In this document: in pieces, positions 8,479-17,159 of the stretch | Layout: every line of letters starts with the position of its first letter | Numbering within the stretch: position 1 is the first letter of the stretch | Assembly (NCBI GenBank): GCA_013138865.1 | Contig: WTBY01000015.1 | Span: 1-64,000, forward strand | DNA: 64,000 nucleotides | Source: Helicobacteraceae bacterium | Lineage (GTDB): Bacteria > Campylobacterota > Campylobacteria > Campylobacterales > Sulfurimonadaceae | Direction: 5' to 3' | Made by a program: the position numbers and the translations under genes | The notes under the pieces: generated by a model | Databases searched by the model: none | What the model was told of the DNA's origin: nothing | Seen by the model: only the letters and a program-made list of their open reading frames with translations

Positions 8479-9390
8479 GTGAAGTTTGCTAAAAAGATGA
8501 AAGACTTAATGCCCAAGGAAGGGCTTAAGTTGCATATCCATAGGAAGTTGGCAGGGTATGATAAGCCCCATGATCTAGGTAGAACTCATGCTAGTGATTT
8601 AACTAGTGGTGATACTGAATTTTGTGGGAGAGAGTTTGCCCTACTAGAACTATACAATGTGGAGAGGAAAGATAGGTTTATAGGAACCAGCTTAAGATAC
8701 ACCTTCGACATAGGTAGGATGTTGGAATCTAGAATGCAGAATTACTATGCTAAAGATATAGCAGTAGGTGTCTGGAAGTGTGACCATTGTAGTACTGAAT
8801 CATCATTTGGAAAACACCCCCAAACATGCCAAGTATGTAAGCGGTCAGATTGGAAGTACATTGAACCTAGATTTATGTCTGAAGTATGTGGGGCAAGTGG
8901 TGGTATTGATTTACTAGTATCCTTGCCGGGAGAGAAGAAGCTTAGAGTAGTAGAGATAAAGACTATCGATAAGGATATGTATAAAACACTAGTGGCACCA
9001 TTAGCAGAACACACCCTAAGAACTAACCTTTATTTAAGATTGGTGGAAGAGAGTAACTCACCCTACAAGACTATGGTGAATACCAAAGAAGGCATGGTAT
9101 TTTACATGGTAAAAGGCTTCGGAACCAAAGATACAACCCTAACAGACTTTGCAATAATGGACGCACCATTTAGCCCATTCAAAGAGTTCTTTGTAAAACG
9201 TAATGATGATCATACCGATGCAGTAGTTGAGAAAGCTAAACAACTACATGATTGGAGGAACCAAGTAACAGGCTTACCAGCACGTATATGCAGTACTAAT
9301 GTGTGTAAGCGAGCCAGTAAATGTACTGTTAAGAAATATTGTTGGGCGGCAGGTAATCAGCCCGGTGAGCTAAAATTTAAAGAGGACTAA
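8479..9390 (+). CDS. Cas4/RecB-like nuclease with probable Fe-S cluster
   Basis: 303 residues from a GTG start after GAAGAAGAG. The PD-(D/E)XK core is GGID (D144) followed by VVEIKT (E159, K161). C49 in the N-terminal part and a C-terminal run of four Cys (CSTNVCKRASKC...YC, about 270-290) fit the split Fe-S ligands of Cas4/AddB proteins. An extra CxxC pair (C101, C104, C117, C120) makes an inserted zinc finger. It probably processes DNA ends for recombination; exonuclease polarity cannot be read from sequence. Confidence 0.75.
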   Translation: MKFAKKMKDLMPKEGLKLHIHRKLAGYDKPHDLGRTHASDLTSGDTEFCGREFALLELYNVERKDRFIGTSLRYTFDIGRMLESRMQNYYAKDIAVGVWKCDHCSTESSFGKHPQTCQVCKRSDWKYIEPRFMSEVCGASGGIDLLVSLPGEKKLRVVEIKTIDKDMYKTLVAPLAEHTLRTNLYLRLVEESNSPYKTMVNTKEGMVFYMVKGFGTKDTTLTDFAIMDAPFSPFKEFFVKRNDDHTDAVVEKAKQLHDWRNQVTGLPARICSTNVCKRASKCTVKKYCWAAGNQPGELKFKED

Positions 9391-9392
9391 TC

Positions 9393-9917
9393 ATGAAAGT
9401 TATGGGACTTGATACCAGTACTAAAACTGGTGTGTCAATTATAGAGTTTATAGATGGTGAGATTAACATTACTGCAGAAGAAATAGAGTTTAAAAAGGCA
9501 CGAGGGCTTGATAGATGCTCTATGATTGCAGGGGCTATCATTACTCTAATGGAAGAACATAAGCCGGACATAACGATTATTGAGGGCTATGGGTATGGTA
9601 ATGCACATACCTTAGTCACCCTAGTAGAAATAGGTACAGTAATCAGATACTTCCTTAAGCAATACGAAATGCCCTACATAGACGTAACACCCAATACTTT
9701 GAAGAAGTTTGTTACTGGTAAGGGTAATGCTGGTAAAGAAATGATTATGATGCAAGTGCTTAAGCGTTGGGGGTATGAGAGTGCCACTAATAACATAGCA
9801 GATGCTATAGGGTTAGGCATGTTGGGAGGAGCCTTGTATGGACAACTCACTATGCCAGAAATTAGTATGGGTGCTCTGGATCCAGTAAGACGAGCAGGAA
9901 TACCAACACTAAAGTAA
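9393..9917 (+). CDS. RuvC-like Holliday junction resolvase
   Basis: 174 residues of RNase H fold: D7 in MGLDTSTKTG, E64 in IIEGYGYGN and D137 in NIADAIGLG are in the order and spacing of RuvC acidic residues. RuvC proteins cut Holliday junctions symmetrically; phage versions also trim branched DNA before packaging. The gene starts 2 bp after the nuclease gene and ends exactly at palindrome copy 3. It is the second junction resolvase candidate in this cluster. Confidence 0.8.
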   Translation: MKVMGLDTSTKTGVSIIEFIDGEINITAEEIEFKKARGLDRCSMIAGAIITLMEEHKPDITIIEGYGYGNAHTLVTLVEIGTVIRYFLKQYEMPYIDVTPNTLKKFVTGKGNAGKEMIMMQVLKRWGYESATNNIADAIGLGMLGGALYGQLTMPEISMGALDPVRRAGIPTLK

Positions 9918-9931
9918 TGCACTTAAGTGCA
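9918..9931. repeat. Palindrome TGCACTTAAGTGCA, copy 3
   Basis: Starts at the base after the RuvC-like stop codon and ends 15 bp before the next start at 9947. Confidence 0.9.
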
Positions 9932-9946
9932 TAGGGTGATAAAAAT

Positions 9947-10216
9947 ATGAAAACACTAGAACAACACTATAACCTAGTAAATATTGTAAGAGAAAGATTG
10001 CAAAAAGATATAGTTGATGCAATAGTAGAACCAGTTGTCCAAGAAGAACTCCGTAAGTTTGAGGAAGTAATCAGAGTAAGAATACGGAAGGAAGCCGAGA
10101 AAGTAGCCCTAACGGGGATAGACACTATGGATGACATATTGAGAGCAAGACAAGAATTGATAATATACCTTAAGTGGTCCGATGAAGAAGACAAGTTAGA
10201 AGTCACCAGCACTTAA
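9947..10216 (+). CDS. Helical protein of unknown function
   Basis: 89 residues, almost entirely charged helix, with an AGGGTG site. No family recognised. Its last two codons and TAA stop are provided by palindrome copy 4 (AGC ACT TAA), so the palindrome defines the C-terminus. Confidence 0.65.
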   Translation: MKTLEQHYNLVNIVRERLQKDIVDAIVEPVVQEELRKFEEVIRVRIRKEAEKVALTGIDTMDDILRARQELIIYLKWSDEEDKLEVTST

Positions 10217-10220
10217 GTGC
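10209..10220. repeat. Palindrome GCACTTAAGTGC, copy 4
   Basis: The 12 bp core without the outer T/A pair. It contains the stop codon of the preceding gene and lies 11 bp before the -35 box at 10231. Confidence 0.9.
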
Positions 10221-10230
10221 AAAATAGTAT

Positions 10231-10258
10231 TTGACAAACGCATTAAACCTGATAGACT
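10231..10258 (+). promoter_or_regulatory. Early-type sigma70 promoter, copy 3
   Basis: TTGACA at 10231-10236, a 16 bp spacer and TAGACT at 10253-10258. Spacer and flanks are nearly identical to the copies at 19163 and 36719. Confidence 0.85.
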
Positions 10259-10316
10259 AAACGCATCCCATCAATAAATAACCGATGGATTTATATAAAT
10301 AACTAGGAGAAGCATC

Positions 10317-11198
10317 ATGGCAGTATCACCAACAATGGCAGTATTAAAAGGTGGCAAAGATAAGACAGCCACAGAAGCTACAAAAGAAACTAAGCCGAAG
10401 GTAGCAGCAAAGCCTAAAGCGAAAGCGAAACCTAAAGCTAAGAAAGTAGAAGTACAACAAGACATTATCATGACGATTGTGGCTGAGATTGAAAACCTTA
10501 AGCAAGATCAGGTAGTAACCCTTGGTACAACCTTACTAAACGAAACAGGCTTCAATAACTTCAAGCTTGGTGGTTTATTGGTACGAATCCAAGAAGAAGG
10601 TTGGTGGGATGATGGTGAGTCTGATAACTTCAAAGACTTCATTAACAATGTGTATGGACTAGGCTTCCGTAAAGCATCCTACTTAATGAATATTTACACA
10701 GTAATGGTAGAGTCAGGTGTATTGTGGGAACAGGTTGAATCACTAGGTTGGACTAAACTACGTGAATTAGTAAATATCCTAACACCAGATAATGTTGAAG
10801 AGTGGGTAGAACTTGCTAATGGTATGACTGTTATCCAACTACAAGAACATATCAAAGCTGAGAAAGCTAAGAATAGTCCTGATACTGAGAAGGTTGAAGC
10901 AGAAGTTAAAACTGTAACAACTAAAACCTTCAAGCTACACACAGATCAACTAGAAACAGTTGAGACTGCACTAGAACGTGCAAGAGACGAGGGGGAGACT
11001 GAGTATGATACGGTAGCCCTTGATTATATCTGTATGCGATACCTAAGTAATGATAGTGGTAAGGCTAAAGCAGAAGTAACTGAGAAGTTAGTACCACCCT
11101 CAGCAGAAGTATTTAAAACTTTGGGGGCGGAAGCAGTATTAGAATTATTCGAAGAAGCATTCCCAGATTTTGATATATCAGTAGGTGTACCAGAGTAA
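10317..11198 (+). CDS. Putative DNA-binding protein with Lys/Ala/Pro-rich N-terminus
   Basis: 293 residues with an AGGAGAAG site and its own promoter and terminator. Residues 15-45 are a basic Lys/Ala/Pro repeat like a histone tail. The middle (about 100-180) is a helical domain, FKDFINNVYGLGFRKASYL ... LGWTKLRELVNIL ... NVEEWVELA, similar in feel to helix-turn-helix modules of partition or plasmid regulatory proteins. The C-terminus is acidic. A single-gene, strongly expressed transcription unit next to a palindrome suggests a nucleoid, partition or regulatory protein, but no family can be named with confidence. Confidence 0.6.
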   Translation: MAVSPTMAVLKGGKDKTATEATKETKPKVAAKPKAKAKPKAKKVEVQQDIIMTIVAEIENLKQDQVVTLGTTLLNETGFNNFKLGGLLVRIQEEGWWDDGESDNFKDFINNVYGLGFRKASYLMNIYTVMVESGVLWEQVESLGWTKLRELVNILTPDNVEEWVELANGMTVIQLQEHIKAEKAKNSPDTEKVEAEVKTVTTKTFKLHTDQLETVETALERARDEGETEYDTVALDYICMRYLSNDSGKAKAEVTEKLVPPSAEVFKTLGAEAVLELFEEAFPDFDISVGVPE

Positions 11199-11223
11199 CA
11201 ACTAAGTACTAATACTTAGAACC

Positions 11224-11259
11224 AAAAAACCCCAACGAGTAACTTCCGAGGGGTTTTTT
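11224..11259. terminator. Bidirectional rho-independent terminator
   Basis: AAAAAACCCC at 11224-11233 pairs perfectly with GGGGTTTTTT at 11250-11259 around a 16-base loop. It separates the early unit from the terminase block. Confidence 0.85.
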
Positions 11260-11350
11260 ATATGCATGCTAATGGTGGGAAGAGAAACAGTATTTAACTG
11301 TAAGACAGATTCATGGTATTGTTAGTAACCCCCTGAAAGGACATATAGAT

Positions 11351-11995
11351 ATGGCAGTTATAAAAAGAACAATAAAATCAAAGACTAAGAAGTTTACTGC
11401 TAAAGAAGTAAAATTAATCTCAAACTTCATGAAACTAACTGACAAGCAATTAGAAGAGAAATTACCTGATGCAACACGGTATAAAGTGGGGCAAACATTA
11501 AGTGATAGTGATAGACATGCAAGACTAGTATTAATGCATAGACTCCTGTTACGAAGAGTACCTATGCGAGTGATAGCAGACGAGTTGGGTATTAGTGAAA
11601 GGATGGGGTATAACCTTAAAGCGCAACTAAGGGAATATGCTATATCAGAAATGAATGAAACACGGTGGGAAGGATACATAGCCGACACCATAATGTTTTA
11701 TGAGGAGATGAAAGCCTCCGCACTATTAATAGCCTCAGCAGGATCAAGTAATCAATCAAATAAGATACAGGCACTATTAGCCGCACTTACTTCAGAAAAG
11801 CATAAGCAAGACTTCATGACTCGACTAGGAGTACTAGGAGATCCTCAAGGTATGCAGATAGCACAGAAGTTATACTTACCTGCCCATGACCAAGAGATAG
11901 AACATGATCAAGTAGCTATAGATACCCTCTCGATGATTAGTGCAGAGTTAAAGACTATATCCCCGAGTAATGATCCTATTGAAGCAGAGGGATAA
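11351..11995 (+). CDS. terS: Terminase small subunit (probable)
   Basis: 214 residues. A helix-turn-helix is visible at about 74-98 (PMRVIADELGISERMGYNL) after a basic N-terminus; the C-terminal half is helical, as expected for an oligomerising small terminase. Its position directly before the large terminase, with a 3 bp gap, makes packaging-site recognition the best call. An AAAGG site precedes the start. The 150 bp upstream contain only the terminator and no TTGACA promoter. Confidence 0.75.
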   Translation: MAVIKRTIKSKTKKFTAKEVKLISNFMKLTDKQLEEKLPDATRYKVGQTLSDSDRHARLVLMHRLLLRRVPMRVIADELGISERMGYNLKAQLREYAISEMNETRWEGYIADTIMFYEEMKASALLIASAGSSNQSNKIQALLAALTSEKHKQDFMTRLGVLGDPQGMQIAQKLYLPAHDQEIEHDQVAIDTLSMISAELKTISPSNDPIEAEG

Positions 11996-11998
11996 CTC

Positions 11999-13858
11999 TT
12001 GTCTGGGACGACTAAATTAGAGGCATTTGCACTCCAAACAATCAAAACCACCAGCCAGCAGTTAGCCGAAGATCCTAATAATCCATGGGTGAGAGCTTTG
12101 AACCTTGCTGCAGTAGATCGTGATTGGTATTTACTCAAGTTATTAGTAGGGTTAAAACGCTACCCAGTAGAACCAGAAGTATTTCTATTTCACGAAGACT
12201 ACTTGGGTGTGCCCGAGGAAGAGATATTCCCCGAGATAGTTAGACACTACACGGCAACGTGTACTGGATCTATGACCAATCTAACCCCAGACTATACCGA
12301 GGTAGTTTTGACGGGTGGTATCGGTACTGGGAAGACCACGCTAGCCCTATACATAGTAGCTTACCAATTATATTTATTGTCATGCTTCATTAACCCCCAG
12401 AAATCACTTGGGCAAGATAGTATGTCTGAGATTGTGATGATCTTCCAATCATTACAAGGTAAGAAAGCCAAAGACGTACCGTATGCCAGATTTAGAACTT
12501 TAGTATCTAAGTCACCATATTTCACGTCAGTATTCAAATATAGGACCGACATAGAGAGCGAGTTACGCTTCCCTCATAGAATAACCGTAAAGCCTGTTAG
12601 TGGTGATGCCGAAGGTACCATTGGTGAGAACGTAATAGGTGGATTTATAGATGAGGTAAACTTCATGGACGTTACCCAAGCCTCAAAGAGAAGTAATAGT
12701 GGGGGGGAGTATGACCAAGCCAAAGAGATCTATAACAGTATTAGTAGACGTAGAGAGTCTCGTTTTATGGAGAATGGAGTTACTCCGGGATTATTATGCT
12801 TAGGTTCCTCAAAGAATTACCCAGGTGAGTTTACAGATCGAAAAATAGAAGAAGCTAAGACCAACCCTAAGATTTACATATTTGATGAGCGTGTGTGGGA
12901 CATAATGCCTTGGAAGTTTATAGGCACTAAATTTAAAATGTTTATTGGGGATTATATTCGACAACCAAGAATATTAACGGACAAGGAATATGAAGAACTC
13001 CCAATAGAGGATCGTGGGTTAGTAATGCTTATACCTACCGAGTTCAAGAATAAGTTTGAAATAGATCCCCTTAATGCCTTACGAGAGATTGCCGGTGTAG
13101 CCACTAGAGCAACACACCCATTTATACCTAGAACAGATTTGGTGGCAGAAGTATTTGGTAAGGCTAAGAACATATTTACACGAGAAGAAGTAGACTTTGT
13201 AGAAACAGAGCTAGGTCTAGACGTAAATAATTTTATTAATCTAAAAGAGCCACGGTTTGCTCATATAGATTTAGGCGTCACCTCAGATAGTGCAGGCTTA
13301 GTGATTGGGCACGTCAAAGGCTTCAAGAAGATGGTTAGGGATGGAGAGATAACAGAGCACCTACCAGATATTCATATAGATGGAGCTTTAAGGATAAGAC
13401 CACCCAAAGGAGGGGAGATTAACTTTGAGAAGATACGGACTATTATTTACAAGTTACGAGATCTAGGGATGAATATTAAGTGGGTGACACTAGATTCCTT
13501 CCAAAGCGTAGACACCGTTCAACTACTAAGACGAAAAGGGATAATGGTAGGGCTTATACCAAGAACTAATGTTACTCTACCGTATGATTTTACTAAGACG
13601 TGTATCTACGATGGTCGAGTAGCAATCCCTACCCACGAAGTATTACAAACAGAGTTAGTGTCTTTAGAGAAGATTGCCATTAAGAATATAATAGATCACC
13701 CACCTAGAGGGAGTAAGGATGTCTCGGATGCACTATCAGGGGTTATCTATGGATTAACCATGAGAGCAGAGGTGTGGGCACGATGGGGAGTAACTATTGA
13801 TAGAACCCTAGTGAGCCAAATACAAACAGCAGAAGATAAAGTAAGAGCAGAAGCATAA
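11999..13858 (+). CDS. terL: Terminase large subunit
   Basis: 619 residues from a TTG start that follows GAGGG; no nearby ATG preserves the N-terminal helices. The ATPase domain has Walker A GGIGTGKTT near 105-113 and Walker B GGFIDEVNF near 215. The RNase H-like nuclease domain shows FAHIDLGVTSDSAG near 422, WVTLDSF near 495 and DVSDALSG near 580 as acidic motifs. It would drive ATP-dependent DNA packaging and cut concatemers. It is split by about 27 kb from the portal gene, an uncommon arrangement. Confidence 0.9.
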   Translation: MSGTTKLEAFALQTIKTTSQQLAEDPNNPWVRALNLAAVDRDWYLLKLLVGLKRYPVEPEVFLFHEDYLGVPEEEIFPEIVRHYTATCTGSMTNLTPDYTEVVLTGGIGTGKTTLALYIVAYQLYLLSCFINPQKSLGQDSMSEIVMIFQSLQGKKAKDVPYARFRTLVSKSPYFTSVFKYRTDIESELRFPHRITVKPVSGDAEGTIGENVIGGFIDEVNFMDVTQASKRSNSGGEYDQAKEIYNSISRRRESRFMENGVTPGLLCLGSSKNYPGEFTDRKIEEAKTNPKIYIFDERVWDIMPWKFIGTKFKMFIGDYIRQPRILTDKEYEELPIEDRGLVMLIPTEFKNKFEIDPLNALREIAGVATRATHPFIPRTDLVAEVFGKAKNIFTREEVDFVETELGLDVNNFINLKEPRFAHIDLGVTSDSAGLVIGHVKGFKKMVRDGEITEHLPDIHIDGALRIRPPKGGEINFEKIRTIIYKLRDLGMNIKWVTLDSFQSVDTVQLLRRKGIMVGLIPRTNVTLPYDFTKTCIYDGRVAIPTHEVLQTELVSLEKIAIKNIIDHPPRGSKDVSDALSGVIYGLTMRAEVWARWGVTIDRTLVSQIQTAEDKVRAEA

Positions 13859-13862
13859 ACAA

Positions 13863-13876
13863 TGCACTTAAGTGCA
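13863..13876. repeat. Palindrome TGCACTTAAGTGCA, copy 5
   Basis: Lies 4 bp after the terminase stop and 19 bp before the GTG start at 13896. Confidence 0.9.
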
Positions 13877-13895
13877 AGACCTATTGGAGAATATT

Positions 13896-15074
13896 GTGAA
13901 ACAACAACCAGCCACTAAAGATCCACGTAAAGTAGAGTACTTAGAAACTACTACCTTAGATGAAGCCTTTGACCGAACAGAATACTTATTTAAAAATTAT
14001 GATAATGTCTGGTTTGCCTATTCAGGAGGTAAAGACTCTCAAGTATGTTTGGAGGTGGCAGATATAGTACTTAAGCGATTACAAAAAGAAGGTGTACGAC
14101 CGCCAGAAGAAAAGGTAAATGTATACTTCAGAGACGAAGAAGTAATTCCCCCTATTGTGTGGGAGACATGTGCGGATGCCCACCAATCAGGTAGATGGAA
14201 CTTTAGATATTATGCTATACCTATGGCTAGTCGTAAGTTTGTACTAGGAGAGCTAGTACCCTTTACTATGTGGGATCTTAATAGAGAACATATACGTACC
14301 CCACCAGAGTTTGCCATTACAAGTCTTTATGATAAGTTTGGGGAAGTAGTAGACACCAGTGACCTAACCCAAAAGGATATGGATCACCTTATGTTCTATG
14401 ACCTAAAAGGATCAACTGTGCTATGTACTGGGGTTAGAGCAGATGAGTCATTAGCACGATTTGGTGGTGTAATGGCAAACAAGTCAGAAAGATGTTGGCT
14501 AGGAACGTCAGCTAAACAACATATAGCAAAACCAATATATGATTGGACAGAAATAGACATCTTCAAGTTTATGTATGACTACGATATTGAATACTGCAAA
14601 ACATATAACGATTTATTGTGGTCAGGCAGATCTCTACGAGTTAGTTCGTCATTACACGAAATGAACAGTATTCATTTAGATAAACTAAAAGGGATGTACC
14701 CAGAGTACTACCATCAGATTATCCAGATATTCCCAGAAATGGAATCACAAACTAGATATTGGAAAGATTACAACTCAACCGGGGCATTGAAGATGTACGA
14801 CCCGTCATTTGATGGGTTACGTAAATATTGCCATGATAAGGTAGGAGAACAACCAGACTTACTAGCCAAATATCTTCATTATGTTGGAGCATGTGAGAAA
14901 GCCAGAAACAATAAAATTGAAAGACAAGGGCATGCTAAGAATTTGGGAGGGTACCCAATACTGTATGTGTTTAACAACCTGTTAAAGGGTAGCTGGTTTA
15001 AAGACGGAGCTTCTCCAATGAAGGATATGGACATATCACCAGAACATCATGAGTATGAGCGTGGGGGCATATAA
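13896..15074 (+). CDS. IbrA-like PP-loop ATPase (PAPS reductase family)
   Basis: 392 residues from GTG 13896, which has TTGGAG in front; the upstream GTG at 13872 is inside the palindrome. The PP-loop FAYSGGKDSQV lies near residues 40-50. Further signatures are NVYFRDEEV, STVLCTGVRADESLARFGG, and AKPIYDWTEIDIFKFMYDYD, the pattern of the PAPS-reductase-like group that includes IbrA (DUF3440). These enzymes adenylylate or handle sulfur chemistry, but the substrate of this group is not established. It has no Fe-S tail typical of true APS reductases. It is followed by GNAT, HNH-like and ParB-like genes, and the ParB-like one at 16154 corresponds to IbrB. Confidence 0.75.
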   Translation: MKQQPATKDPRKVEYLETTTLDEAFDRTEYLFKNYDNVWFAYSGGKDSQVCLEVADIVLKRLQKEGVRPPEEKVNVYFRDEEVIPPIVWETCADAHQSGRWNFRYYAIPMASRKFVLGELVPFTMWDLNREHIRTPPEFAITSLYDKFGEVVDTSDLTQKDMDHLMFYDLKGSTVLCTGVRADESLARFGGVMANKSERCWLGTSAKQHIAKPIYDWTEIDIFKFMYDYDIEYCKTYNDLLWSGRSLRVSSSLHEMNSIHLDKLKGMYPEYYHQIIQIFPEMESQTRYWKDYNSTGALKMYDPSFDGLRKYCHDKVGEQPDLLAKYLHYVGACEKARNNKIERQGHAKNLGGYPILYVFNNLLKGSWFKDGASPMKDMDISPEHHEYERGGI

Positions 15075-15508
15075 TGTCACAGACACATACTACATCAAGT
15101 GGACTAGAAATCTTGGTGCTAAGGCAGGAGCTAAAGAGTACTAAAAGCTTAAACCAATTAGCCAAAGGTACTGTAGTCACCCTTACGACAGACCCAACTT
15201 GTAAATGGTGGATCGCTATCCATGAATCAAAGGCGGTAGGGGTAGTATGTGCTAAAGATATGGGTAACGGTAAGTATAGAATGAAGTCAGATATTGTTGC
15301 CCCAGAGTATCGGGGTGAAGGTATATACCGCTTACTGAGTGAACAAAGAGAAGAATGGTGTAAGGAACAAGGAGCCACAGAGTTAAATTGTTTTTCTAGT
15401 AGTTATAGTAGAAGCACCTTTGAACATCAGGGTTATATTATTGAAGGTGATGACACCAAAGATAATGTCTTTATGAAGAAACAATTAGACAAACCCACAA
15501 CTGACTGA
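15074..15508 (+). CDS. GNAT-family acetyltransferase-like protein
   Basis: 144 residues; the ATG overlaps the PP-loop stop (TAATG). Motif A reads DIVAPEYRGEGIYRLL, the acetyl-CoA pyrophosphate loop, and the region ending STFEHQGYII fits motif B. The substrate is unknown; GNAT folds in phages modify proteins, small molecules or, in Mu Mom, DNA bases. Tight coupling to the PP-loop gene suggests a shared pathway. Confidence 0.75.
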   Translation: MSQTHTTSSGLEILVLRQELKSTKSLNQLAKGTVVTLTTDPTCKWWIAIHESKAVGVVCAKDMGNGKYRMKSDIVAPEYRGEGIYRLLSEQREEWCKEQGATELNCFSSSYSRSTFEHQGYIIEGDDTKDNVFMKKQLDKPTTD

Positions 15509-15510
15509 CA

Positions 15511-15519
15511 TGTTATACT
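15511..15519 (+). promoter_or_regulatory. Possible extended -10 element (TGTTATACT)
   Basis: The same 9-mer as at 1734-1742, in the 75 bp gap before the HNH-like gene. No -35 box at normal spacing. Weak evidence. Confidence 0.2.
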
Positions 15520-15583
15520 CAGAAATGAAACACCGATAAATAGTCTCAAAACTAAAAAAACAAACATAAGCAAAGGTATTATT

Positions 15584-16144
15584 TTGAAAATAAAAACATC
15601 GTACAATGGTTGGAGTCCCGAAGTAAGAAGTGTAAGAGGGACAGAATTTTATAATATGCTCAGACGTGGGGAAATAGAACAGAAAGGTAAATGTGGTATG
15701 TGTGGCGTACCAGCTAAATTCGCACCCCTACAATTTCACGCAGAAGAATATGGACCGACATGGGAGGATTATTTCTTTCACACATATGAAGTATGTTGCC
15801 ACTGTCATGGTATGATTCACGTAAGGTACAAACATAAGGATGCATGGTGGATCTATTTGAAGGCTATTGCTGAACAAGGACCGCAACAAATATTTACCAA
15901 TATAGGCACATTCTTTACTCAAGTAAAAAGGACAGGCGTGACTCCTATTGTGGGGACGCATGGAAACAAACCACCAGCACCCTTTGTATCAGGAAACTCA
16001 GATATAGATAATATCCCACCTAAACCGTATTATGGTACATATAAAGTGCCTACACTACATGATGAGGATGGGGTAGTAATACCCGATTGGGATTGCCTAA
16101 CAGCAGACCAGAAACTAGAATTTAAGAAAGATACACCACTTTAG
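15584..16144 (+). CDS. HNH-like zinc-binding protein
   Basis: 186 residues from TTG 15584, with AAAGG 7 bp ahead. CGMCG near 37-41, FHAEEYG near 51 and VCCHCHGMIHVRY near 70-82 make a Cys4-type zinc site with a His-rich core resembling HNH endonucleases. The C-terminal 90 residues are Pro/Gly-rich and unrecognised. It lies inside the PP-loop/ParB cluster, so nuclease activity may relate to that system, or it may be a homing-like passenger. Confidence 0.6.
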   Translation: MKIKTSYNGWSPEVRSVRGTEFYNMLRRGEIEQKGKCGMCGVPAKFAPLQFHAEEYGPTWEDYFFHTYEVCCHCHGMIHVRYKHKDAWWIYLKAIAEQGPQQIFTNIGTFFTQVKRTGVTPIVGTHGNKPPAPFVSGNSDIDNIPPKPYYGTYKVPTLHDEDGVVIPDWDCLTADQKLEFKKDTPL

Positions 16145-16153
16145 GAGAGACCT

Positions 16154-16666
16154 TTGAACCAGCCAATAGACAGTATTACATGGGTACATGTTAATGACCT
16201 ATCAAGTAACCTATATAACCCAAACGTATGTTCGGGATTAGAGCATGACTTATTAGCCCACTCATTATTGACTAATGGCTGGATTCAACCTGTATTGGCT
16301 CACAAAGAGACCAACACTATTATCGATGGATTCCATCGGTGGAACCTAACCAGAACTAATACCGAGTTATTTAAAATGACAGACGGCAAGGTTCCAGTAG
16401 CCTTCCTAGATATTAGTGAAGCAGATCGTATGATGCTGACCATACGGATTAACCGTGCCAAGGGCGTACATGTAGCATTTAAGATGCATGACTTGGTATC
16501 CAGCTTAGTAAAAGACCACGAACTTACTGTGAACGAAATTGCTAAAGGTATCGGAGCACCGAAGCACGAGATTGAAACCCTATTACTTGAAGATGTATTT
16601 GAGAAGAAAGATGTAAAAAATACAGCTTATAGTAGAGCATGGAGACCACAACGAAATGCAAGTTAA
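16154..16666 (+). CDS. ParB/sulfiredoxin-fold protein, IbrB-like (paralogue 1)
   Basis: 170 residues from TTG 16154 with an AGGAGAG site. The ParB/Srx core is seen as LLTNGWIQPVLAHKETNTII then DGFHRW, the GxxR phosphate-binding motif. It lacks a clear helix-turn-helix DNA-binding domain of chromosomal ParB. IbrB proteins of this size are found next to IbrA PP-loop proteins, as here (IbrA-like gene at 13896). Likely ATP-binding; exact reaction unknown. Confidence 0.7.
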   Translation: MNQPIDSITWVHVNDLSSNLYNPNVCSGLEHDLLAHSLLTNGWIQPVLAHKETNTIIDGFHRWNLTRTNTELFKMTDGKVPVAFLDISEADRMMLTIRINRAKGVHVAFKMHDLVSSLVKDHELTVNEIAKGIGAPKHEIETLLLEDVFEKKDVKNTAYSRAWRPQRNAS

Positions 16667-17159
16667 ACTAACCCCCCTAGACGAGATATTCCCGTACTAC
16701 CAGAACGCCAAGCCTCATAAGGTAAAGCTAAAGATCTTACAGACTAGTATTAATAAGTTTGGATTTGATCAACCTATTGTGGTGGACGAAGACGGTATAA
16801 TTATTAAAGGTCATGGTAGACGATTAGCATCACTCAACCTAGGTATTAAAGAAGTACCTGTAGTAGTGAAAGAAGGTCTTACTGAAGTACAGAAGAAGAT
16901 CATACGTATTGCTGATAACAAGATATTTGAGAAGTCAGATATTGAAGTATTGAAGGTTAAAGAGGAATTGGAAGCATTAAACTCTCAAGGGGTGGAAGGT
17001 TTAGCTGATTTCTTCAAATTAGACGATTATGGTATTAAGTCCATGGTTAAGGATGCATTAGGAACTTCAGAAAGATCTAAGTCAGGAACCGGATCAGCAG
17101 TGGAAGGTAGTATGGTGTCATGTCCTATATGTGGAAGCGTACATTGGGAGGATGATTAA
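16656..17159 (+). CDS. ParB/sulfiredoxin-fold protein (paralogue 2)
   Basis: 167 residues overlapping paralogue 1 by 11 bp. Core FGFDQPIVVDEDGIIIKGHGRR shows the ParB/Srx nucleotide motif GHGRR near 52. The C-terminus carries a small zinc knuckle, CPICGSVHWEDD. It is clearly related to the next gene (FDQP(I/V)VVD, IIIKGHGR shared) and more distantly to paralogue 1. Confidence 0.75.
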   Translation: MQVKLTPLDEIFPYYQNAKPHKVKLKILQTSINKFGFDQPIVVDEDGIIIKGHGRRLASLNLGIKEVPVVVKEGLTEVQKKIIRIADNKIFEKSDIEVLKVKEELEALNSQGVEGLADFFKLDDYGIKSMVKDALGTSERSKSGTGSAVEGSMVSCPICGSVHWEDD

